Source of the DNA: Mesostigma viride
Taxonomy: Eukaryota > Streptophyta > Mesostigmatophyceae > Mesostigmatales > Mesostigmataceae
Assembly (NCBI GenBank): GCA_009746045.1
Contig: RPFO01000674.1
Span: 30,001-82,804 of the forward strand
DNA length: 52,804 nt
Direction of reading: 5' to 3'
The position numbers were made by a program, and so were the translations under genes. Shown one piece after another: positions 42,891 through 52,804 of this stretch. Position 1 is the first letter of the stretch; every line of letters begins with the position of its first letter. The notes under the pieces were generated by a model. The model had not been told where the DNA came from, did not search any database, and was given only the letters and a program-made list of their open reading frames with translations.

Positions 42891-45800
42891 ACCGCGCACG
42901 CAAGGGGCAACTGCACACACATGTACATACACCGCGCAACCACGGGGCGGCTGCACACACACGTACCTACACCGCGCACGCAAGGGCGGCTGCACACACA
43001 CGTACATCCACCGCGCACGCAAGGGGCAACTGCACACACATGTACACACACCGCGCACGCTTGGGGCAGCTGCACTCACATGTACACACACCGCACACGC
43101 AAGGGCCGGCTGCACACACACGTACATCCACCGCGCACGCAAGGGGCAACTGCACACACACGTACATACACCGCGCACGCAAGGGGCGGCTGCACACACA
43201 CGTACATACACCGCGCACGCAAGGGGCAACTGCACACACATGTACATACACCGCGCAACCACGGGGCGGCTGCACACACACGTACATACACCGCGCACGC
43301 AAGGGGCGGCTGCACACATACGTACCTACACCGCGCACGCAAGGGGCGACTGCACACCCATGTACATCCACCGCGCACGCAAGGGCCGGCTGCACACACA
43401 CGTACACACACCATGCACGCAAGGGCCGGCTGCACACACACGTACATCCACCGCGCACGCAAGGGGCGGCTGCACACACACGTACACACACCGCGCACGC
43501 AAGGGGCAACTGCACACACATGTACACACACCGCGCACGCTTGGGGCGGCTGCACACACACGTACCTACACCGCGCACGCAAGGGCCGGCTGCACACACA
43601 CGTACATACACCGCGCACGCAAGGGGCAACTGCACACACATGTACATACACCGCGCAACCACGGGGCGGCTGCACACACACGTACATCCACCGCGCACGC
43701 TTGGGGCAGCTGCACTCACATGTACACACACCGCGCACGCAAGGGGCGACTGCACACACATGTACATCCACCGCGCACGCAAGGGCCGGCTGCACACACA
43801 CGTACACACACCATGCACGCAAGGGCCGGCTGCACACACACGTACATCCACCGCGCACGCAAGGGCCGGCTGCACACACACGTACATACACCGCGCACGC
43901 AAGGGGCAACTGCACACACATGTACACACACCGCGCACGCAAGGGGCAACTGCACACACACGTACACACACCGCGCACGCTTGGGGCGGCTGCACACACA
44001 CGTACCTACACCGCGCACGCAAGGGGCGGCTGCACACACACGTACATCCACCGCGCACGCAAGGGGCAACTGCACACACATGTACACACACCGCGCACGC
44101 TTGGGGCAGCTGCACTCACATGTACACACACCGCGCACGCAAGGGGCGGCTGCACACACACGTACATCCACCGCGCACGCAAGGGGCAACTGCACACACA
44201 CGTACATCCACCGCGCACGCAAGGGGCGGCTGCACACACACGTACACACACCGCGCACGCAAGGGGCAACTGCACACACATGTACACACACCGCGCACGC
44301 TTGGGGCGGCTGCACACACACGTACACACACCATGCACGCAAGGGCCGGCTGCACACACACGTACATCCACCGCGCACGCAAGGGCCGGCTGCACACACA
44401 CGTACATACACCGCGCACGCAAGGGGCAACTGCACACACATGTACACACACCGCGCACGCAAGGGGCAACTGCACACACACGTACACACACCGCGCACGC
44501 TTGGGGCGGCTGCACACACACGTACCTACACCGCGCACGCAAGGGGCGGCTGCACACACACGTACATCCACCGCGCACGCAAGGGGCAACTGCACACACA
44601 TGTACACACACCGCGCACGCTTGGGGCAGCTGCACTCACATGTACACACACCGCGCACGCAAGGGGCGGCTGCACACACACGTACATCCACCGCGCACGC
44701 AAGGGGCAACTGCACACACACGTACATCCACCGCGCACGCAAGGGGCGGCTGCACACACACGTACACACACCGCGCACGCAAGGGGCAACTGCACACACA
44801 TGTACACACACCGCGCACGCTTGGGGCGGCTGCACACACACGTACCTACACCGCGCACGCAAGGGGCGGCTGCACACACACGTACATACACCGCGCACGC
44901 AAGGGGCAACTGCACACACATGTACATACACCGCGCACGCAAGGGGCAACTGCACACACATGTACACACACCGCGCACGCAAGGGGCAACTGCACACACA
45001 CGTACACACACCGCGCACGCTTGGGGCGGCTGCACACACACGTAAATACACCGCGCACGCAAGGGGCGGCTGCACACACACGTACATCCACCGCGCACGC
45101 AAGGGGCAACTGCACACACATGTACACACACCGCGCACGCTTGGGGCAGCTGCACTCACATGTACACACACCGCGCACGCAAGGGCCGGCTGCACACACA
45201 CGAAAAACCACCGCGCACGCAAGGGGCAACTGCACACACACGTACATACACCGCGCACGCAAGGGGCGGCTGCACACACACGTACACACACCGCGCACGC
45301 AAGGGGCAACTGCACACACATGTACACACACCGCGCACGCTTGGGGCGGCTGCACACACACGTACCTACACCTTGCACGCAAGGGGCGGCTGCACACACA
45401 CGTACATACACCGCGCACGCAAGGGGCAACTGCACACACATGTACATACACCGCGCAACCACGGGGCGGCTGCACACACACGTACATACACCGCGCACGC
45501 AAGGGGCAACTGCACACACATGTACACACACCGCGCACGCTTGGGGCGGCTGCACACACACGTACCTACACCGCGCACGCAAGGGGCGGCTGCACACACA
45601 CGTACATACACCGCGCACGCAAGGGGCAACTGCACACACATGTACATACACCGCGCAACCACGGGGCGGCTGCACACACACGTACACACACCGCGCACGC
45701 AAGGGGCAGCTGCACACACACGTACATACACCATGCACGCAAGGGGCTGCACACACACTTACACACACCTTGCACGCAAGGGCCGGCATGCACACACACT

Positions 45801-48800
45801 GGCATACACCGCGCACGCAAGGGGCGGCTGCACACACGTACATACACCGCGCACGCAAGGGGCGAGTGCACACACACGTACACACACCGCGCACGCAATT
45901 AAGGGACGGCTGCACACACACGTACATACACCGCGCACGCAAGGGGCAACGGCACTCACATGTACATACACCATGCACGCAAGGGGCGGCTGCACACACA
46001 CGTACACACACCATGCACGCAAGGAGCGACTTCACGCACAGGTACACACACCATGCACGCAAGGTTCGGCTGCACACACATGTACATCCACCGCGCACGC
46101 AAGGGGCGGCTGCACACACATGTACATACACCATGCACGCAAGGGGCGGCTGCACACACCTGTACATCCACCGCGCACGCAAGGGGCGAGTGCACACACA
46201 CGTACACACACCGCGCACGCAAGGGGCGGCTGCACACACACGTACACACACCATGCACGCAAGGGCCGGCATGCACACACAGTATACACACACCGCGCAC
46301 GCAAGGGGCGGCTGCACACACACGTACATACACTGCGCACGCAAGGGGCTGCTGCACACACACTTACACTCACCATGCACGCAAGGGGCGGCTGCACACA
46401 CACGTACATACACCGCGCACGCAAGGGACGGCTGCACACACACGTACATACACCGCGCACGCAAGGGGCAACTGCCCGCACATGTACATCCACCGCGCAC
46501 GCAATTAAGGGACGGCTGCACACACACGTACATACACCGCGCACGCAAGGGGCAACGGCACTCACATGGACATACACCATGCACGCAAGGGGCGGCTGCA
46601 CACACACGTACATACACCGCGCACGCAAGGGGCTGCTGCACACACACTTACACACACAATGCACGCAATTAGGGGCGACGGCACTCACATGTACATACTC
46701 TTGGGCGGCTGCACTCACATGTACATACACCGCGCATGCAAGGGGCAACTGCACACACACGTACACACACCATGCACGCAAGGGCCGGCATGCACACACA
46801 CGTACATACACTGCGCACGCAAGGGGCAACTGCACACACACGTACACACACCATGCACGGAAGGGACGGCTGCACTCACATGTACACACACCATGCACGC
46901 AAGGGCCGGCTGCACACACACGTACATACACCATGCACGCAAGGGGCTGCACACACACTTACACACCACCTTGCACGCAAGGGCCGGCATGCACACACAC
47001 TGGCATACACCGCGCACGCAAGGGGCGGCTGCACACACGTACATACACCGCGCACGCAAGGGGCGAGTGCACACACACGTACACACACCGCGCACGCAAT
47101 TAAGGGACGGCTGCACACACACGTACATACACCGCGCACGCAAGGGGCAACGGCACTCACATGTACATCCACCATGCACGCAAGGGGCGGCTGCACACAC
47201 ACGTACACACACCATGCACGCAAGGACAAGGATTCACACACATGTACACACACAAAGCACGCAAGGGGCTGCTGCACACACACGTACATACACCGCGCAC
47301 GCAAGGGGCGGCTGCACTCACATGTACACACACCACGCACGCAAGGGGCGGCTGCACACACACGTACATACACTGCGCACGCACGGGGCGACTGCACACA
47401 CATGTACATAAACCATGCACGCAAGGGGCGGCTGCACACACATGTACATACACCGCGCACGCAAGGGGCGAGTGCAAACACATGTACATACACCGCGCAC
47501 GCAAGGACAAGGATGCACACACATGTACATACACCGCGCACGCAAGGGGCGGCTGCACACACACGTACATACACCGCGCACGCAAGGGGCGAGTGCGCAC
47601 ACACGTACATACACCGCGCACGCAAGGGGCGGCTGCACACACACGTACATACACCGCGCACGCACGGGGCCAGTGCAAGCACATGTACATACACCATGCA
47701 CGCAAGGGGCGGCTGCACACACATGTACATACACCGCGCACGCAAGGGGCGAGTGCAAACACATGTACATACACCGCGCACGCAAGGGGCAACTGCCCGC
47801 ACATGTACATCCACCGCACACGCAAGGGGCGGCTGCACACACATGTACATACACCGCGCACGCAAGGGGCGGCTGCACACACACGTACATACACCGCGCA
47901 CGCAAGGGGCGAGTGCGCACACACGTACATACACCGCGCACGCAAGGGGGGGCTGCACACACACGTACATACACCGCGCACGCAAGGGGCCAGTGCAAGC
48001 ACATGTACATACACCATGCACGCAAGGGCCGGCATGCACAGAAACGTACATACACCGCGCACGCAAGGGGCTGCTGCACACACACGTACACACACCATGC
48101 ACGCACGGGGCGGCTGCACACACACGTACATCCACTGCGCACGCACGGGGCCGGCGACTGCACACACATGTACATAAACCATGCACGCAAGGGGCGGCTG
48201 CACACACATGTACATCCACCGCGCACGCAAGGGGCGAGTGCAAACACATGTACATACACCGCGCACGCAAGGACAAGGATGCACACACATGTACATACAC
48301 CGCGCACGCAAGGGGCGGCTGCACACGCACGTACATACACCGCGCACGCAAGGGGCGGCTGCACACACACGTACATACACCGCGCACGCACGGGGCCAGT
48401 GCAAGCACATGTACATACACCATGCACGCAAGGGGCGGCTGCACACACATGTACATACACCGCGCACGCAAGGGGCGAGTGCAAACACATGTACATACAC
48501 CGCGCACGCAAGGGGCAACTGCCCGCACATGTACATCCACCGCGCACGCAAGGGGCGGCTGCACACACATGTACACACACCATGCACGCAAGGACAAGGA
48601 TGCACACACATGTACACACACCATGCACGCAAGGGGCGGCTGCACACACACGTACACACACCGCGCACGCAAGGGGCGAGTGCAAACACATGTACATACA
48701 CCATGCACGCAAGGACAAGGATGCACACACATGTACACACACCATGCACGCAAGGGGCGGCTGCACACACACGTACATACACAATGCACGGTTGGGGCGA

Positions 48801-49190
48801 CGGCACTCACATGTACATACACCATGCACGCAAGGACAAGGATGCACACACATGTACATACACCGCGCACGCAAGGGGCGGCTGCACACACACGTACATA
48901 CACCGCGCACGCAAGGGGCGAGTGCGCACACACGTACATCCACCGCGCACGCAAGGGGCGGCTGCACACACACGTACATACACCGCGCACGCAATGGGCG
49001 AGTGCAAACACATGTACATACACCGCGCACGCAAGGGGCGGCTGCACACACACGTACACACACCATGCACGCAAGGGCCGGCATGCACACACACGTACAT
49101 ACACCGCGCACGCAAGGGGCGGCTGCACAGAAACGTACACACACCGCGCACGCAAGGGCCGGCTGCACACACATGTACATACACCTTGCA
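42891..49190. repeat. 40-bp CA-rich satellite, block 4 (about 157 units)
   Basis: Same 40-bp unit. 42984-43614 repeats 42055-42684 at offset 930 (rare GCACACCCATG at 42423 and 43353). The right third (46700-49190) has new variants (AAGGACAAGGATGCA, GGGGCCAGTGCAAGC, CAACTGCCCGC) and looks older or separately amplified. Confidence 0.96.
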
Positions 49191-49345
49191 CGTACAACAC
49201 ACAACACACACACACAACAAAAAATTATATACACACACACACGCACACGCACACGCACACGCACACGCACACGCACACGCACACGCACACGCACACGCAC
49301 AACACACACAACACACACAACACACACACGCACACGTGAACAACA
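49191..49345. repeat. CA/CACACG microsatellite at satellite edge
   Basis: ACACAACACACAC followed by about ten ACGCAC hexamers (49230-49298) and ACACAACACAC. It closes the CA-rich domain. Confidence 0.9.
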
Positions 49346-49466
49346 CACACACACAACAATTATAATATTAGTGTAGTATATCAAACAAAATAGTAATAAA
49401 GTATTTGCAAGCGTACTTCGTGTGAATTATGTGTAGACGAGAATAGAAGCTAAACAAAACTCTAAT

Positions 49467-49534
49467 GGAGAAAGAGGGATTCGAACCCTTGGGAAAGTTA
49501 CCCCATACATAGCATTCCACTCGGACATTTCTCC
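49467..49534 (-). tRNA. tRNA-Ser-like gene lacking a normal anticodon arm
   Basis: Minus strand: acceptor GGAGAAA pairs fully with TTTCTCC; D-arm start TGTCCGAGTGG; variable-arm-like GGGGTAACTTTCCC; T-arm AGGGTTCGAATCCCT; a TTTTG follows within 15 bases. The D-arm and extra arm are those of type II (Ser/Leu) tRNAs, and the arms resemble organellar tRNA-Ser. Length is 68 nt instead of about 85-90, and only about 11 nt remain where the anticodon arm should be, so it is probably a deleted copy. Confidence 0.6.
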
Positions 49535-49569
49535 GAAAAAAAGGTCACGTAAGCTAAGGGTGGAGAGTT

Positions 49570-49628
49570 AAGGGTGTAGGTTGTAGGATGTATGGTGTAG
49601 GGTGTAGGGTGTAGGGTGTAGGGTGTCT
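49570..49628. repeat. GGTGTAG tandem stretch, telomere-like
   Basis: Five GGTGTAG heptamers (49593 onward) after degenerate ones (GGTTGTAGGATGTATGG). The period of 7 and G-richness recall TTTAGGG but the sequence differs. Confidence 0.6.
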
Positions 49629-49960
49629 TGAGCTTTCTTTTTTGAGATCAATAGAGTCCCCTTCCATGATCATGTGCGTGATCTGGTTATGATTTTCATC
49701 TATGGCGTGTGTGGCCACATCGTGTATTTACAACTTTCTAGCCATGGATAACTAGGTAACCATAAATTGGTTACCATGATAACTAGGTAAAAACGTGTTG
49801 GTTTCAGAATACATGTGATCGCTGCATTGTCATCTACAATGTACAAATCAATCACGGATTTCGGGGCTACGGATTTCGGGGCTAAGTTTTTGTGGGTAGA
49901 GATTGGCAAGGGTGTCTTTATCTTGCCACTTGGTCACTTGGTGTGCATTACGTCTGTTCT
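49629..49960. other. No gene recognised
   Basis: AT-rich with small direct repeats (AACTAGGTAA twice near 49750 and 49781; GATTTCGGGGCTA twice near 49857-49880). No supported coding region. Confidence 0.5.
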
Positions 49961-49970
49961 TGCGTTGGAG

Positions 49971-50275
49971 TCAAAAAACTGTCCGTGTGTGGTGGTGGAC
50001 TTTTCCTCACGGGCAGTCGCCATATGTCATACAAGCACTTGTTCGGCGTACCACTAGCTCATGTATGTCACCATTGTAATTTTGCGTTGTAACAGCATTT
50101 CTCGGAGCCAACGGCCGTTGGACTCAAAAAACTGACCGTGTGTGGTGGTGGACTTTTCCTCACGGGCAGTCGCCATATGTCATACAAGCACTTGTTCGGC
50201 GTACCACTAGCTCGTGGATGTCACCATTGTAATTTTGAGTTGTAACAGCATTTCTCGGAGCCAACGGCCGTTGGA
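49971..50275. repeat. 153-bp tandem duplication with CCAACGGCCGTTGG
   Basis: Two copies (TCAAAAAACTG at 49971 and 50124), each ending with the palindrome (50108, 50261) preceded by TTTCTCGGAG and followed by ACT..AAAAACTG. Confidence 0.9.
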
Positions 50276-52240
50276 CTTCGAAAAACTGATAGCCTTGTCT
50301 GAAGGTGTGTGCGTGAATGGCACATGTGCATCGTCGGGGGGAGTTTTCTCAAGAGCCACATGTGGTAGTGTAAGGTGGGCATGCTTAGTGCGTACGGGTG
50401 GGAGGGACAAGAGGTGCAGAAGTTGACGGCTTTTGACCTTGGGAAATGACACGGCACACATAAGACAACAAAGTGATAATTTTAATGTCTTTACTGGTGT
50501 ACTGTCAATTTCTCCGAGCCAACGGCCGTTGGACTCTCGAAACTCTCCTGTCTACAAAGTGTGTGCGTGCGATGGCACTTGTTCCATGTGCCGGGGGGGG
50601 GTGAGAAATCTGTCGTTCATTAATTTGTGCCTCGTCGGGGTGGGCATGCATGAATTTGTGCCTCGTCGGGGTGGACATGCATGAAAGCATTTTCATTGGT
50701 ACTCGGGGTTCAATATTTTTGTCTTGCTGTTGAAACGTCGACGTGCTCTTCTCCTGCTCTTTTTTTTTCCTACTCAACGGCCGTTGGTGCTTTTAAACTT
50801 GCCCAGCGTTATGACTAGGATGCCCTTCTTTACTGCTAGCCACCGCCCCTTGTGTACAATGCTAGAATTAGGCCGGGGTAATGGTACACGTCCACCGCGT
50901 CCCCAGTGCAAGGTTCGTGAATGCGCTGGTTCGTAAAAAATTCGGCACTTGGAAGGTTCGAACACCTGACCCCACTTTCGTTATTTCAACATGCCCTGAA
51001 CGAAAAAGCTGCGTAAAGGATACATTAACCGTTCCCTGTTATTCTTGATTATATTGCGATATCATGGACGTACACACGCGGTTGGTGGTCCGTACTTGCC
51101 AACTGCACTTGCAAACTGACTGACTGACTGCCTCCGTTACGCACTTGCGTGTGTTTCCGTACTTGCCAACTGAACTTGCAAACTGACTGAATGACTGCCT
51201 CCGTTACGACTAACAAGTGAACGACGAGTGAGCTACTAAAGTTTTGTTCAGTTCATTGTGTCTATATGTACATAGCCGTTTCTTCAAAACCGTTGCGTGG
51301 ATACCTTGATTCTGGGTTCGCTGATACTTGTTTCCCATTTTAAATCTCCCGTCCATAATTGGATACATGTAATGTAGGAGGATACCCACTTGCCCGAAAT
51401 CCGCGTAACGGGTGATTAGTACTGCTGTAAGCGGAACCACAGACAAATCTGTCTAACGGGCTAACATTATTGTCCTTCATGTACTGGTTTTTGCACGCAG
51501 GACGCCATTCGCAACACCGCCTGACGGAGTCGGATGGACCGGACGTGCGTGAGGCTGCTGTTCACAGTCGTGAAGTTGGCAGACATTAATATCAACACGG
51601 TCACGAGAATTCGTCCAGAGAATAATTGATGCTTGTGACGTGCTCGACGGCTGCGATGACCGAGATGATGCGTGTAGTGCACAGCGTCCGAGACGTCGCG
51701 ACACCCGTGGCTGTCCTGTTGATGCGAACGCACGGTGACGAGACGGAGCCCATTATATAGGTGGATTACAAGTTAGAACGGCCCTCGCGGTTGCACTGTT
51801 TAATCGCGAACGTGGATTTTGCGGAGCCGACGGCCGTTGGGGATTGGAAATCTGATGATATCGGGGCTGCGCACGACATCGAGGAACTGGGGATCGACGT
51901 AGGTCTACAGGCTCACTTGTCCGTCAACATGTATGGCCTCGCTTGACTGTCATCATCTTGACATGTACATAACTAGTTCATATACCATGCATTTGACACT
52001 GCCTGCACGTGGATTTTCCAGACATACATTGAGGGTAATTATAACTCGAAAGCACTACGTACGATTGAGACGTCCGGTCGTAGAGCAGATGCACTGGAGC
52101 TTTCTGATCTTCCAATTGATGGGTCTGTAATTATGTAAGATATTCAGATATCGCGATGACTCGAGCATCGATGCATGGAATGTAATAATGTATTTCATTC
52201 AATTATACATCCAATTTAACTCCGCAATTGAGGGGCACAC
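50276..52240. other. Gene-poor segment with scattered palindromes and short duplications
   Basis: Palindrome at 50519 (exact) and one-mismatch forms at 50774 (TCAACGGCCGTTGG) and 51827 (CCGACGGCCGTTGG). A 35-bp unit twice at about 50617-50690 (TTTGTGCCTCGTCGGGGTGG) and a 67-bp unit twice at 51091-51215 (CGTACTTGCCAACTG). Possible short exons near 51500-51950 cannot be supported. Confidence 0.5.
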
Positions 52241-52311
52241 ATGTCCATCAGCCCGAGACAACATTTCCCAAGTAATTTTCGATTAGTGATTTAGTGTGGG
52301 CCTCCCCCTTG

Positions 52312-52427
52312 GTGCACCTAGATCGAGCAAAGTGTTGTTTACATCCCCCTTGCAGGAAGTAGCCCAGAATGTATTTTAAGCCATATGCCCCTTCTCCGGG
52401 ATATGTGCTACGTATACTCCAAAGGAG
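52312..52427 (+). mobile_element. 3' end of a second LINE-like family (left arm)
   Basis: GGTGCACCTAGATCGAGC to TACTCCAAAGGAGTTAATT. It ends in a small hairpin (ACTCC/GGAGT) directly before the (TTAA)n tract, the same layout as the LINE at 38409. An inverted relative lies at 52483-52610. Confidence 0.65.
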
Positions 52428-52482
52428 TTAATTAATTAATTAATTAATTAATTAATTAATTAATTAATTAATTAATTAATTA
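52428..52482. repeat. (TTAA)n tract shared by two inverted 3' ends
   Basis: About 13 TTAA units. Self-complementary, so it can serve as tail for elements on both strands. Confidence 0.9.
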
Positions 52483-52804
52483 GGACATAACTCCGTTGGG
52501 AGTATGTGTAGCGCATAGCCCAGAGAAGGGGCATAATAATGGCCTATAATACATTCTAAGCTACTTCCTGCAAGGGTGGGATGTAAACAACACTTGCTCT
52601 AGGTGCACTAGGGCACCGGCCATATGCACGACCGGCCCAGAGTCTCGGGCAACACCCAGCTAAGGGGAGCCGTCATAGGTGGGAGATCAGCATGGCAATA
52701 CAAGGGCTAGGGCATGGCTTCTCAGCATGGAGAGTGACTCCTGCATGGGCACTGCATTATGAAATAAAGCTAGGCATCATCTGGAGGGTGGCTCATCATA
52801 GCAC
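52483..52804 (-). mobile_element. 3' end of the same LINE-like family (right arm, runs off window)
   Basis: Minus-strand copy: reverse complement of ACTCCGTTGGGAGTATGTG... matches the left arm to about 52610, then continues as element or flank to the window end. The arms differ by many substitutions and small indels, so they are two separate, old copies rather than a fresh inversion. Confidence 0.6.

Noticed and set aside
49570-49628. True telomere
   Set aside because: Only a few GGTGTAG units, embedded in unique sequence on both sides.
50935-51000. Possible tRNA at GGTTCGAACACC
   Set aside because: The T-loop-like string has no adequate stem, no acceptor partner and no D-arm.
51467-51946. 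Overlapping small frames on both strands
   Set aside because: Mutually overlapping, no recognisable domain, splice sites ambiguous.

Overview
This window is nuclear DNA from a eukaryote, probably an alga or another non-animal lineage; I cannot name the species. The evidence is spliceosomal introns with GT-AG borders, LTR and non-LTR retrotransposons, kilobases of tandem satellite and plant-type CCCTAAA telomere-like motifs. I see no bacterial operon, CRISPR array or ordinary metabolic gene. Most long open frames are satellite repeats that happen to lack stop codons.

Layout. (1) 1-11272: about 280 copies of a 30-bp minisatellite in arrays broken by a 280-bp spacer element (S) and by one LINE-type insertion on the minus strand (1677-3660). 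(2) 11273-15040: decayed S copies that still hold one or two ancestral 30-bp units, plus several duplicated unknown sequences. (3) 15041-20600: a gene island. A GC-rich hairpin cluster and a TATA box precede a multi-exon gene (17078-20541) whose protein has D..SEN / SD..KEQF / GHGKG..DG.GG motifs. Its introns and flanks carry the 14-bp palindrome CCAACGGCCGTTGG. It has two frame breaks in G-rich stretches and a 5'-truncated LINE insertion with a 10-bp target duplication. (4) 20746-22600: a TG-rich block. (5) 22729-49190: a 40-bp CA-rich satellite carrying three clean insertions: a 7.5-kb Copia-class LTR element (24583-32091), a 1.96-kb LINE-type element (38409-40368) and a 206-bp perfect palindrome (42685-42890). 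(6) 49191-52804: microsatellite, a tRNA-Ser-like remnant, more CCAACGGCCGTTGG sites, and two further LINE-like 3' ends facing each other across one (TTAA)n tract.

The mobile elements are the main interest. The Copia element is very young (LTRs differ by one substitution and one 2-bp indel), yet its domains run gag - integrase - protease - RT - RNase H, with protease after integrase. Its LTRs end in AGTTA...TAACT rather than TG...CA. The 206-bp palindrome has the same five terminal bases and the same 5-bp target duplication, which hints at a shared integration machinery. The two near-full-length LINE copies encode only an ORF1-type RNA-binding protein and go straight to the 3' end, so they look like an amplifying family without its own reverse transcriptase.

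The palindrome CCAACGGCCGTTGG (19 exact copies) is confined to the two gene-like islands and sits mainly in introns. The decayed S copies record how the 30-bp minisatellite probably arose.
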